Of a stretch of DNA of 64,000 nucleotides, positions 45,492-54,108 are shown piece by piece; position 1 is the first letter of the stretch, and every line of letters begins with the position of its first letter. The DNA comes from an uncultured Verrucomicrobiae bacterium (GTDB taxonomy: Bacteria > Verrucomicrobiota > Verrucomicrobiia > Limisphaerales > UBA1096), in contig CALJHX010000012.1 in assembly GCA_937770485.1 (NCBI GenBank), forward strand, positions 1 to 64,000, given 5' to 3'. The notes beneath the pieces are model-generated. The model ran no database searches. It saw only the letters and a list, made by a program, of their open reading frames with translations, and had not been told where the DNA came from. Made by a program: the position numbers and the translations under genes.

Positions 45492-46936
45492 CACAGCCAG
45501 CCGACATCACCCAACAATTGCCACTCGCCTGGTCATGCTACATTGCCGGCGAGCCGGTGCAGACCGACGACACGCTTGAGGTGCGCTATCCGTGGGATGG
45601 CACGCTGACCGGCACGCTGCCGCGCATTACGCCTGAGCAACTCGAGCAGGCCATTCAGGCAGCGCTTGGCCAGGCGCAGCCGCCGACCCGGAGTGAGCGT
45701 TACGAAATCCTCATGCGCGCCCGCGAACTGCTCGCCGGGCGCGCCGACGAGTTCGCCAACTTGATCCGGCTCGAGGCCGGGCTGTGCATGCGCGAGACAC
45801 GATACGAGGTCGGCCGCGCGCAGGAGGTTTTCAAGTTCGCCGCCGCCGAGGCGCTGCGCGATGACGAGAGCATCTTCTCCTGCGATGCCGCGAAGAACGG
45901 CCCGGCTCGAAAGATTTTCACAATGCGCGAGCCGCTGAGTCTCGTCGCCGCGATCACGCCGTTTAACCATCCGCTCAACCAGGTGGCGCACAAGCTGGCC
46001 CCGGCGATCGCCGCCGGCGTGCCGGTGCTGCTCAAGCCGTCCAGCAAGACGCCGCTGGTCGCGATCCGCCTCACCGAGCTGCTGTACGAGGCCGGCCTAC
46101 CGTCGGCGATGCTCAGCACCTTCGTTGGCGATCGCAAAATAATCACCGAGGCGCTTGTGCGCGATCCGCGCGTCGATTTGGTCACTTTCACTGGCGGCAC
46201 CGGGCCGGGAAAACACCTCACCACCATCGCCGGCTATAAGAAACTTTGTCTCGAGTTGGGCGGCAACGCGCCGCTTATTGTGCTTAAGGATGCTGACCTC
46301 GACCTGGCAGCGACGCTGGCCACCGAGGGGTCGTTCCGCAACTCCGGCCAGCGCTGTACTGCTGTCAAGCGCATCCTCGTTGAGGAGCCGGTGCTAGCGG
46401 AATTTACGGATAGGTTTGTGGCCAGGGCCGGTGAATTCACTGTGGGCGATCCCGCCGACGAGGCGACCTGTATCGGCACTGTCATCGACGAACAGGCCGC
46501 CATCGTCCTTGAGGAGCGAGTGGCCAAGGCGGTCGCCGCTGGGGCTGAGGTGCTGCTCGGCGGCAGGCGTAACGGCGCACAACTTGAGCCGACCATCATT
46601 GCTAAAGTGCCGCGTGATGCCGAGATGGTCTGTGAGGAATCATTCGGACCGCTCGCGCCCATCATGCCGGTGCGGGATCTCGACGATGCGATCACGCTGG
46701 CCAACGCCTCCGACTTTGGCCTCTCCTCCGGCGTGGTCACCAACGACATGGCGGCTGCCATCCGAGTGGTCAAGGAGTTGAAAACCGGTGCGGTCAACGT
46801 CAACCAGGTGCCGGGCTTCCGGATGGAATGTTCGCCGTTCGGCGGTGTGAAGGATTCCGGCCTCGGCATCAAGGAGGGCGTCATCGAGGCGATGAAATTC
46901 ATGACCACCACCAAGACGTTTTCCCTGCCATGGTAA
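45488..46936 (+). CDS. phnY: Phosphonoacetaldehyde dehydrogenase PhnY (ALDH family)
   Basis: 482 residues. It oxidises phosphonoacetaldehyde to phosphonoacetate with NAD. ALDH motifs: AAITPFNHPLNQVAHKLAPA, FTGGTGPGKHL, catalytic Glu in LELGGNAPLIVL, catalytic Cys in RNSGQRCTAVKRI, and the C-terminal CSPFGGVKDSGLGIKEG. The substrate assignment comes from its place between phnA and phnW; the fold alone would be a general aldehyde dehydrogenase. It overlaps both neighbours, so the three genes are one operon. Confidence 0.9.
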   Translation: MTQPADITQQLPLAWSCYIAGEPVQTDDTLEVRYPWDGTLTGTLPRITPEQLEQAIQAALGQAQPPTRSERYEILMRARELLAGRADEFANLIRLEAGLCMRETRYEVGRAQEVFKFAAAEALRDDESIFSCDAAKNGPARKIFTMREPLSLVAAITPFNHPLNQVAHKLAPAIAAGVPVLLKPSSKTPLVAIRLTELLYEAGLPSAMLSTFVGDRKIITEALVRDPRVDLVTFTGGTGPGKHLTTIAGYKKLCLELGGNAPLIVLKDADLDLAATLATEGSFRNSGQRCTAVKRILVEEPVLAEFTDRFVARAGEFTVGDPADEATCIGTVIDEQAAIVLEERVAKAVAAGAEVLLGGRRNGAQLEPTIIAKVPRDAEMVCEESFGPLAPIMPVRDLDDAITLANASDFGLSSGVVTNDMAAAIRVVKELKTGAVNVNQVPGFRMECSPFGGVKDSGLGIKEGVIEAMKFMTTTKTFSLPW

Positions 46937-48060
46937 ACAAACGCGACACGCAGTATCTGCTGCTGACCCCAGGGCCTCTGACCACGACTCGGACGGTTCG
47001 CGAGGCCATGATGCACGAGTTTTCCACTTGGGACGTGGACTACAACAGGATTGTGCAGTCCATACGCGAGCGCTTGGTCGGCCTCGCGACCTGTGATTCG
47101 GCGAACCTCGGTACCTACACCGCCACACTCATGCCGGGCAGCGGAACGTTCGTCGTTGAATCGGTGATCGGCTCGGTCATCCCGCCCAATGGAAGGCTGC
47201 TTGTGCTCAACAACGGCGTGTACGGTGCGCGCATCACCACAATTTCTCGCATGCTTGGGCTCGACACGGTCGAGCTTCACCAAGCGGAGATCGAGTCCAC
47301 CGACCTTGGCCAAGTGGAACAAATGCTGGCCAATGACCCGGGAATCACCCACGTTGCAATGGTCCACTGCGAGACGACCACCGGGATGCTCAACCCGGTG
47401 GAGGCTGTCGGCGAAATCGTTCGGCGTCATGGCCGGGTATTCATCCTAGACGCGATGTCTTCCTTTGGCGGCATCCCGATGAGCATGGAATCCACTGGTG
47501 CACACTACCTCATTTCCTCAGCAAACAAATGCATCCAGGGCGTGCCGGGCTTCGGCTTTGTCGTGGCTGATCGCGCCACGCTTGGGGGGACCGAGGGCTG
47601 GGCCCGTTCGCACAGTCTTGACCTGTTAGACCAATGGCGCGAGATGGAGGCCAATGGCGGCAAGTGGCGGTTCACCTCGCCAACCCATGTCGTGAGCGCG
47701 TTCTCCCAGGCTCTTGACGAACTCGAGACTGAGGGTGGCATCGATGCCCGGCATACGCGCTATATTGCCAACCAAAAAACAATGGTAAAAGGCATGCGGG
47801 ATATAGGGTTCCGCACGCTGATCGAGGACGAGGTGCAGTCGCCGATTATAACATCGTTTTATTATCCCGATTCGGCGGGGTTTGATTTTCAAAAACTATA
47901 CGACGCGCTCAAGTCGCGCGGTTTTGTCATTTATCCCGGCAAGGTGTCACACGCACAATGCTTCCGCATTGGCAGTATCGGCGATGTTCATCCATCGGAC
48001 ATGATCAAGTTGATCGGCCATGTCTCGGAAGTAATCAACGAAATGGGTATCAGTTTCTGA
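46930..48060 (+). CDS. phnW: 2-aminoethylphosphonate--pyruvate transaminase PhnW
   Basis: 376 residues, class V PLP aminotransferase. It converts 2-aminoethylphosphonate and pyruvate to phosphonoacetaldehyde and alanine. The N-terminus LLLTPGPLTTTRTVREAM and HCETTTGMLNP are typical, the PLP lysine lies in SSANKCIQGVPGFGFV, and HAQCFRIGSIGDV is the C-terminal signature. The ATG at 46930 overlaps the phnY stop, so it is preferred over longer frames. It performs the first step of the pathway although it is the last of the three genes. Confidence 0.93.
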   Translation: MVNKRDTQYLLLTPGPLTTTRTVREAMMHEFSTWDVDYNRIVQSIRERLVGLATCDSANLGTYTATLMPGSGTFVVESVIGSVIPPNGRLLVLNNGVYGARITTISRMLGLDTVELHQAEIESTDLGQVEQMLANDPGITHVAMVHCETTTGMLNPVEAVGEIVRRHGRVFILDAMSSFGGIPMSMESTGAHYLISSANKCIQGVPGFGFVVADRATLGGTEGWARSHSLDLLDQWREMEANGGKWRFTSPTHVVSAFSQALDELETEGGIDARHTRYIANQKTMVKGMRDIGFRTLIEDEVQSPIITSFYYPDSAGFDFQKLYDALKSRGFVIYPGKVSHAQCFRIGSIGDVHPSDMIKLIGHVSEVINEMGISF

Positions 48061-48070
48061 GTCGGGGCAC

Positions 48071-48937
48071 ATGACGGACACGACTGCTCTGAGAATTTTA
48101 ATAATTGACGGCTACACCAAGGTCGCTCGTGATCAGTTGCAGTCCGGCGGTGCAAGCCTCGCCGCTGATCTGTATTTAAAGATGCTCCAGCGCTGTGCTC
48201 CCACCGGCATCGAGTGCGATGTCATTTTCCCCGCCGATCCCGGCGCGAGCTTGCCGGTTGGCGAGACGATTCAGGATTACGATGGAGTGACTTGGACCGG
48301 TTGCAGTTCCTGCGTGTTCTCAGGCGAGCCGGATGTCGCGGAACAGATCGAGTTCGCCCGCGAATGCTACCGGCGCGGCGTGCCGGCGTTCGGGAGTTGC
48401 TGGGCAGCGCAGATTGCCGTTGTCGCGGCAGGAGGCGAAGTGGCGCTCAACCCGAACGGACGCGAGATGGGCATTGCTCGAGGGATCACGCTTACCGATG
48501 AAGGCCGAGCGCATCCACTCTACGAAGGCAAGCCGACGGTGTTCGACGCCTTCACCAGCCACGACGATGAGGTCACCTTGCTGCCAGAAGGGGCTGCGCG
48601 GCTCTCCGGCAATGACTTTACTAGTGTGCAGTCGGTCGTCGTGAAGCACGAGGGCACCGAGTTTTGGGGATTACAATATCATCCCGAGTACGACCTGCAC
48701 GAAATGGCTCGGCTGATGTTTTGCCGGATCGAGAAGCTGGTGAGACTCGGGTTCTTCGCTGATGAAGCTGCGGGCTTGGCGCACATCGATCAATTAGAGG
48801 CACTCCACGCTGATCCAACGCGAGAGGATATAGCCACAGCACTTGGCCTCAAGGCTGACGTGATGGACGATTCACTGCGGACCATAGAGGTGCAAAACTG
48901 GATCAACCATCAGCTTCTGCCAAGCAAGCGTCGCTAG
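48071..48937 (+). CDS. Class I glutamine amidotransferase-like protein
   Basis: 288 residues. The fold and catalytic triad are visible: nucleophile Cys in GVPAFGSCWAAQIAVVAAGG and His-Glu in FWGLQYHPEYDLHEMARL. The opening RILIIDGYTKVARDQLQSGG is not that of GMP synthase or anthranilate synthase. No synthase partner gene is adjacent. It follows phnW by 10 bases, so it probably belongs to the phosphonate operon. It could hydrolyse gamma-glutamyl amides of an aminophosphonate, but that is speculation. Confidence 0.8.
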   Translation: MTDTTALRILIIDGYTKVARDQLQSGGASLAADLYLKMLQRCAPTGIECDVIFPADPGASLPVGETIQDYDGVTWTGCSSCVFSGEPDVAEQIEFARECYRRGVPAFGSCWAAQIAVVAAGGEVALNPNGREMGIARGITLTDEGRAHPLYEGKPTVFDAFTSHDDEVTLLPEGAARLSGNDFTSVQSVVVKHEGTEFWGLQYHPEYDLHEMARLMFCRIEKLVRLGFFADEAAGLAHIDQLEALHADPTREDIATALGLKADVMDDSLRTIEVQNWINHQLLPSKRR

Positions 48938-48944
48938 CCAGAGT

Positions 48945-49700
48945 TCAGCCGCTCAGTTGGTCGATTGCGGCTTCCAGTTCGTCGAATGATTCGCAGATGG
49001 CGTCGGCGGTGGTGTTTGCCTTGTCGACATCACGTGAGGCGGTGAACAGGATCGCCTTCATACCAAGTTGCTGTGGGCCTTTAACGTCGTTGTGATCGCG
49101 GTCACCGACGTGCAGCATCTCGCTTATCTCTACCCCAAGCTGCCTCGCCGCCGAGTCGAACATTGAGCGGTGCGGCTTGCTGTGGCCGACTTCGTCGGAG
49201 AAAGCAAATCCTGTGAATGGCTTGGCCAAGCCGTGGTCTTCCAGCAGCTGGCGAAGGTACTTCCCTGGAGAAACGATGGCGTCGGAGACGATGCACAGCT
49301 TGAAGTGTCTAGCCAGGCGCTCGAGCACCGGTGCCGCGCCGGGCATGGCGTCCGGCGGAATCTCCACCTCCATTTCGGCGTGTGCCCGGACGACAGCGTC
49401 GAACGTAGCATCCGGTAGTTCTCGGCCAAGCCCCTTGAGAATGACGCGCAACCGCTCGGCGATGTGCCACGTGATGTGGTGCTCCTTCCACACCTTGTTG
49501 AACGCCGCATCGCCGACGCTGTAGGCGAGGCAAACCGTCTCCAAGTCAATTGGCCCGTCAGCATTCAGCGCCTCCCAAAGCAGATGCCGTCGCTCGTCGA
49601 ATTTCGAACGCAGGCCTTGCTCTGCCCGCTTGGCTTCATCCGAGTCGTCAATGACAAGCGTGTCCCAAAGGTCAAATGTGATTGCTTTTATGGCTCCCAT
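48945..49700 (-). CDS. HAD-superfamily hydrolase
   Basis: 251 residues. HAD motif I FDLWDTLVIDDSD, motif II ser/thr in LCIVSDAIVSPGKYL, the Lys in GHSKPHRSMFD and motif IV HVGDRDHNDVKGPQQLG are present. The cap is helical (C1 type). The family includes phosphatases and dehalogenases; phosphonoacetaldehyde hydrolase is related, but its Schiff-base lysine cannot be identified here. It is the last gene of a tight minus-strand operon, one base after the small upstream ORF, and ends head-on against the amidotransferase gene 7 bases away. Confidence 0.85.
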   Translation of the reverse strand: MGAIKAITFDLWDTLVIDDSDEAKRAEQGLRSKFDERRHLLWEALNADGPIDLETVCLAYSVGDAAFNKVWKEHHITWHIAERLRVILKGLGRELPDATFDAVVRAHAEMEVEIPPDAMPGAAPVLERLARHFKLCIVSDAIVSPGKYLRQLLEDHGLAKPFTGFAFSDEVGHSKPHRSMFDSAARQLGVEISEMLHVGDRDHNDVKGPQQLGMKAILFTASRDVDKANTTADAICESFDELEAAIDQLSG

Positions 49701-49701
49701 A

Positions 49702-49962
49702 CTAATAAAAAATCCATGCGCTTGGCTGGCCGGAGGACTGGCCGAAGTCGATGAGTTTGCCGGTTTTTTCGCCGGAGCCGGAGCCGGCTTTCAACTCGGC
49801 CGAAGTCGCGCCAATGCGGGTGACAGAGTTGTCGTAGCGGCTCGGTGTTCCAAAGTCGTTGTAAGCCATCCAGCCGGCCCAGGCCGATTGGCCAATCGCC
49901 AACGCACCGAGCAACAAGCATCGCTTGGCCAAGCGGATGGTTTGTCGCAGTGGACGATTCAT
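49702..49962 (-). CDS. Small secreted protein of unknown function, possibly a truncated gene
   Basis: 86 residues. A basic N-terminus and a signal peptide (CLLLGALAIGQSAWA) are followed by GWMAYNDFGTPSRYDN and a Gly/Ser-rich stretch ending SGQPSAWIFY. It resembles only the beginning of a larger exported protein. Yet it is packed with 3 bases to the ALDH stop and 1 base to the HAD start, so it is translated as part of the operon if real. An iterated palindrome (49924-49933) encodes RLAK before the signal helix. I do not recognise a family. Confidence 0.5.
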   Translation of the reverse strand: MNRPLRQTIRLAKRCLLLGALAIGQSAWAGWMAYNDFGTPSRYDNSVTRIGATSAELKAGSGSGEKTGKLIDFGQSSGQPSAWIFY

Positions 49963-49965
49963 TGG

Positions 49966-51399
49966 CTATTCGCCGACGTAGATATTTTTCACCTCGGTGC
50001 AGGCTTCCATCGCGGACATGCCGAGGTCGCGGCCGAGGCCGCTGCGCTTGAAACCGCCGAAGGGTGCCTCGGTGTGCACACTCGAATGGGTGTTGATGCT
50101 GATGACGCCGCTCTCGACTTGCCGTGCCACGCGCAGCGCCCGGCTCAGGTCGCTCGACCAAATGGAACCGCTCAGTCCGTAGTTGGTGTCGTTCACTTCA
50201 CGCAACATTTTGGATTCATCGGTGAACGGGCGTAAGCAAACGACCGGCCCGAAAATTTCCTCGCACCACGCTCGGTCGCCGGTTTCGACGCCGGTGATCA
50301 CGGCGGGGTTCAGGTAAAAACCGCGCTCGCTTGGCCGGTCGCCGCCGGTGCGAATGTCGCGTCCGGCGCCTTTTGCCCCGGCGACGAATGACTCGGAGAT
50401 TTCGCGCTGGGAGGCACAGACCATCGGGCCAAGTTGTGTCTCGTCGAGCGTCGGGTCGCCGACTTTTAGCGACTCGGTTGCGGCGACAAATTGGTTCACG
50501 AAATCGTCGAAGATCGGTTGCTCGATGAACATGCGGCTGCGGGCGCAGCAGTCCTGGCCGGTGTTGGCGAAGACGCTCATCGGCGACTCGGCGGCGGCGC
50601 GTTGCCAGTCGGCCTCGGCGAAGACGATGTTCGGCGACTTGCCGCCCAGCTCGAGCGACACGCGCTTGATATCGTCCGCGGCGAGTTTCATGATTTTTGA
50701 GCCGACCTCGGTCGAGCCGGTGAAGCCGATTTTGCGGACGAGCGGGTGGGTGGCCAGCGCGTTGCCGGCTTCCGATCCGGCACCGGGCAACACCTGCAGC
50801 ACGCCGTCCGGCAGACCCGCTTCCTGCGCCAGTTGGCCTAGCAGCAGCGCGGTCAGCGGCGTGAGCGACGCCGGCTTGAGGACGACCGAGTTGCCGGCGG
50901 CGAGCGCGGGGGCGACTTTCCAGCAGGCGATGAGGAACGGGAAATTCCACGGCGTGATTGCAGCGATGACGCCCATCGGTTGGCGCAGCGTGAAGTTGAA
51001 CCCGCCGCGCGCCACGGGGATCGTCTGGCCGCATAAATGCCCGATGGCCCCGGCGTAATACTCGAAGACCTTTGCCCCAGCGTCGACCTCCCAGCGGGCG
51101 TCGCCGATCGGTTTGCCGACGTTGCGCGTCTCGAGCTGGGCGATGGCCTCGACGTTGTCGCGGATGCGCTTGGCCAAGCCGTGAAGTAACTCGGCGCGCT
51201 GGCCCGGAGGCATGTCGCGCCAGCCGGATTCGAACGCCGCTTGGCCCGCCTCGACGGCTTGACCAATTTCACTGGCGGTGGCGGAGCTGACATCGGCGAA
51301 CGTCTCCTCCGTCGCCGGGTTGACGATGGCTAGACGCTTGGCTCCCGAGCCGTCGTGCCACTGGCCGTTGATCAAAAGTTGAGTGGGGAAATCGCTCAC
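49966..51399 (-). CDS. NAD(P)-dependent aldehyde dehydrogenase
   Basis: 477 residues, a complete betaine-aldehyde-dehydrogenase-like ALDH. Motifs: LLINGQWHDGSGAKRLAIVN, AAITPWNFPFLIACWKVAPA, FTGSTEVGSKIM, Glu in LELGGKSPNIVFA, catalytic Cys in FANTGQDCCARSRMF and the C-terminal EAPFGGFKRSGLGRDLG. The start is a GTG at 51399 that overlaps the Fe-ADH stop. The real substrate is unknown. Coupling to an alcohol dehydrogenase suggests oxidation of an alcohol to an acid in two steps. Confidence 0.9.
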   Translation of the reverse strand: MSDFPTQLLINGQWHDGSGAKRLAIVNPATEETFADVSSATASEIGQAVEAGQAAFESGWRDMPPGQRAELLHGLAKRIRDNVEAIAQLETRNVGKPIGDARWEVDAGAKVFEYYAGAIGHLCGQTIPVARGGFNFTLRQPMGVIAAITPWNFPFLIACWKVAPALAAGNSVVLKPASLTPLTALLLGQLAQEAGLPDGVLQVLPGAGSEAGNALATHPLVRKIGFTGSTEVGSKIMKLAADDIKRVSLELGGKSPNIVFAEADWQRAAAESPMSVFANTGQDCCARSRMFIEQPIFDDFVNQFVAATESLKVGDPTLDETQLGPMVCASQREISESFVAGAKGAGRDIRTGGDRPSERGFYLNPAVITGVETGDRAWCEEIFGPVVCLRPFTDESKMLREVNDTNYGLSGSIWSSDLSRALRVARQVESGVISINTHSSVHTEAPFGGFKRSGLGRDLGMSAMEACTEVKNIYVGE

Positions 51400-52550
51400 A
51401 GTGCTTTTAGAAAAAGTTCCTTCAAATCCTCGCGTGTGACCGGCACGGGGTTCGTTTGGTGGCAGGGATCGACCCACGCCTGGTCGGCCAGCGCCTCGAT
51501 ATTTTGCTCCTCCACGCCGACGTCTTCGAGCGACGGTGGCATGCCGCAGCGCTGGATGAAATCGTCGATGAATTGGATGGTTTGCCCGTCGGCCTCGGCG
51601 TCGCTGCACGAGACGACGTCCAGTCCGCAGGCCAGGCCGATGCGCCGATAAACGCCCGGTTTGTGTTGGGTGTTGAAACGCATGACATGCGGCAGGCAGA
51701 TGGCGTTGGCTGTGCCGTGGTGCACGCCGCAAATCGCCGAGAGTGGATGCGCCAGCGAGTGCGTTGCGCCGAGGTCTTTTTGAAATGCCACGCCGCCCAT
51801 CGCGGCGGCGACGAGCATGTGGCCGCGGGCGTCGATATCCGATCCGTCGGCGACGGCGGCAGGCAGCGCGTGGATGATGAGCGCGATGCCCTCGAGCGCG
51901 ATACCGTCGCACAGCGGATGAAACACCGGCGAGGTGTACGACTCGATGCAGTGGGTGAGCGCGTCGAGGCCGGTGGCGGCGGTCAGGCCCGGCGGCAGGC
52001 CAGTGGTCAAATCGGGATCGAGGAAAACGCACTTGGCCAAGAGCTCCGGATGAAAAAACATGCCCTTGCTGCCGGCGCCATCGGGCGTCACCACGCCGCT
52101 GCGGCCGACCTCGCTGCCGGTACCGGCGGTGGTGGGGATGGCGATGAACGGCAGCAGGCCGCTCCAGTCGGCTTCCCAGTCGTAGTCAGCGAGCTTGAGC
52201 TGCGGCTGCTTGATGAGGATGCGGCAGACCTTGGCGGCGTCGAGAGCGCTGCCGCCGCCGAGGCCGACGACGCCGTCGCAGCCCTTGGCCAAGGCCAACT
52301 CGGCCGCGCCCCGGGTGTTCGCCTCTGTGGGATTGGGTTGCACGTCGGAGTGCAAAAACCAGTCTCGATCCGGTTCGCCGGGGAGCAGGGCACCGGCGAG
52401 TTTTTTGAAGGCATCGGTGGCCAGTAGGCCGGAATCGGTCACGACCAGCGGTCGTTGGATGCCGAGTGCGACCAGCGTTTCGTTGAGTTGCGAGATGACG
52501 CCTGGTCCGACCCGAGTGTCTGTCGGGAAGTTAAATGAGGTTGTGTCCAT
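51396..52550 (-). CDS. Iron-containing alcohol dehydrogenase
   Basis: 384 residues, group III Fe-ADH. NAD-binding GVVGLGGGSALDAAK, IPTTAGTGSEVGRSGVV, and the metal ligands in GLDALTHCIESYTSP and GATHSLAHPLSAICGVHHG are all present. It overlaps the downstream ALDH gene by 4 bases and starts 5 bases after the cyclase-like gene. Members act on propanediol, lactaldehyde, methanol, or (in phosphonate biosynthesis) phosphonoacetaldehyde. No phosphonate biosynthesis gene such as pepM is seen, so I make no substrate call. Confidence 0.92.
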   Translation of the reverse strand: MDTTSFNFPTDTRVGPGVISQLNETLVALGIQRPLVVTDSGLLATDAFKKLAGALLPGEPDRDWFLHSDVQPNPTEANTRGAAELALAKGCDGVVGLGGGSALDAAKVCRILIKQPQLKLADYDWEADWSGLLPFIAIPTTAGTGSEVGRSGVVTPDGAGSKGMFFHPELLAKCVFLDPDLTTGLPPGLTAATGLDALTHCIESYTSPVFHPLCDGIALEGIALIIHALPAAVADGSDIDARGHMLVAAAMGGVAFQKDLGATHSLAHPLSAICGVHHGTANAICLPHVMRFNTQHKPGVYRRIGLACGLDVVSCSDAEADGQTIQFIDDFIQRCGMPPSLEDVGVEEQNIEALADQAWVDPCHQTNPVPVTREDLKELFLKAL

Positions 52551-52555
52551 TCAAG

Positions 52556-53581
52556 TTATTTCAGCTCGCTGCACTCGGCCAGAGCCAGCAGCGCAAATAC
52601 CGTTCCGGCATGGCTGATGTAGTGCCTACCATCCTTGTAGGGCGAGCGAGTGAACCATCGGCCGCTTTCGCGTTGGTTCGTCTTGAGCCAGCCGATCCCA
52701 CGGCGAATTGCTGGGTGACTCGCCGGCAGGCCAGATTGCCGCAGGGCAAAAATCACAAAGCCGGTTCCGTAGCCGTCGCCCCGGTCGAGAGTCTGAGCGG
52801 AACCATCCTTGCGCTTCCAGTCACCCAGCGCGGCGGTAGCCCAGCCACCATCTGTCAACTGTAGGTCAAGCAGCTCTTTTTGCCAACGTTGCCGGTCGTT
52901 TTCCCCCACCCATTTCGGCAATTCGCGGCAGAGCCAAAGCATCATGGCCTTGTGGTGCGGTAGCCGTGGTGGATGGTTTTTGAGATAGCCCCGGAGCTTG
53001 GCCAAGCCGGCGGCGGCTTGGCTGGTTTGCGCGTAGTCGCCCGGAGCCTTGGCGGCGGCGATGGCGGCGATGGTGACGCCGTAGTGGTCGTCCGATTCAA
53101 ACGGTCCCCAGCCACACTTGAGCCAGTCCCATGAGCCGTCAGAGCGTTGAAGTTTCCATGCCTCGTCGAAGGCGGTCCTGGTTGTGTCGGTGAGTTTACC
53201 TCTGGCCGCGTCGTCCATGGCGAGTGAGGCCGCGGTGGCGACGATGCCTTCCGAATCCGGTTTCTTCTTCGCCCAGCCGTCGACGTATTGCTCGAAAAAT
53301 TTGCGGACGGAAATGTGCGGCTTGGGATCGGCTTTCAATAGCCCGCGCGCCATGAGGTAGGCGCCGTTGGTGTGGCAGGTGACGCACTTTCGGGAGCGCT
53401 GCCAGTGGAGCGAGGCGCGGTCGATGAAGTCCACCGCCTTTGCGACGGACATCTGCTTGGCCAAGGGTTCGGTGGGCGAGTTGGGTGCTGGAGCCGTGAG
53501 CTTGGCCACGGGCTCCTCAGCGGAGGCGGAGGTGGCGATGGTCAGCAGTGACGACAGCAGGATTGGTAGATGTCGGTTCAA
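52556..53581 (-). CDS. Secreted prenyltransferase/squalene-cyclase-fold protein with a heme motif
   Basis: 341 residues. A signal peptide (LPILLSSLLTIATSASA) is followed by SLHWQRSRKCVTCHTNGAYL with a CXXCH heme site. Alpha-alpha toroid repeats then carry the QW-like pattern of cyclase folds: LQRSDGSWDWLKCGWGP, LQLTDGGWATAALGDW and WLKTNQRESGRWFTRSP. Catalytic Asp motifs of true cyclases are not evident. Such proteins are common in Planctomycetes and Verrucomicrobia with unknown function. The start is a TTG at 53581 with AGGA 5 bases upstream. It belongs to the operon that continues into Fe-ADH. Confidence 0.8.
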   Translation of the reverse strand: MNRHLPILLSSLLTIATSASAEEPVAKLTAPAPNSPTEPLAKQMSVAKAVDFIDRASLHWQRSRKCVTCHTNGAYLMARGLLKADPKPHISVRKFFEQYVDGWAKKKPDSEGIVATAASLAMDDAARGKLTDTTRTAFDEAWKLQRSDGSWDWLKCGWGPFESDDHYGVTIAAIAAAKAPGDYAQTSQAAAGLAKLRGYLKNHPPRLPHHKAMMLWLCRELPKWVGENDRQRWQKELLDLQLTDGGWATAALGDWKRKDGSAQTLDRGDGYGTGFVIFALRQSGLPASHPAIRRGIGWLKTNQRESGRWFTRSPYKDGRHYISHAGTVFALLALAECSELK

Positions 53582-53590
53582 ATGAATCCT

Positions 53591-54104
53591 TCAACGGTTC
53601 GGCATGCAGATTTCGGGGATTTTCCCTTGGGCGTCCTTGGTGCGAAGCGTCGCCATGATTTTCGCCGCCTCGTCGGTGTTCATGGTGTACCACTGCGGAG
53701 AATCCGCTCGGCGGATGAACTGGTGAAATTTTCTTTGGGAACGATCGACGATATTGGGCACGGCTAGGCCGGCTGCCTTGGCCTTGCTGGCGGCTTCCAT
53801 GTGCTGTTTTAACTGTGGCGACCATTTTTCGAGATAGGCGATTCGATGTGCGGACTCATCGCCGCGCTTTGCCCTTGGGCGCGATGACGATGGCTCGGAC
53901 GCCGTCGAGTTGGTTGTCGTTGATGCCCTTGATGGGAGGGATGGAACCGGCCGGTGCGGTGAAGAGTTTCTGTTCACTCTCGTCGTAAAAGTACTCCAGC
54001 GCCACGCGCTCGGACGGGCCAAACAGGACGAAAAAAAGGATGGCCAGCCCGAACAACACGCCGGCGAAAGTGAGCTGTTTTTTTTCGGAAGGCTGCAGCG
54101 GCAT
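53591..54104 (-). pseudogene. Small membrane-anchored protein, frameshifted
   Basis: Starts at ATG 54104, 4 bases after the preceding stop. One membrane segment ([20 protein letters not shown]) and a region [33 protein letters not shown] follow. The frame then breaks near 53865. The other frame continues sensibly with [40 protein letters not shown] and IPEICMPNR to a stop at 53591. One protein of about 170 residues would result from a single-base correction. Not recognised as a known family. Confidence 0.6.
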
Positions 54105-54108
54105 GACG

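Noticed and set aside
51400-52032. Upstream extension of the aldehyde dehydrogenase frame
   Set aside because: It is antisense-free shadow sequence of the Fe-ADH gene; the GTG at 51399 starts the ALDH fold.
51396-52550. Fe-ADH as phosphonoacetaldehyde reductase of phosphonate biosynthesis
   Set aside because: No PEP mutase or decarboxylase gene is present, and the neighbouring phosphonate genes are catabolic.
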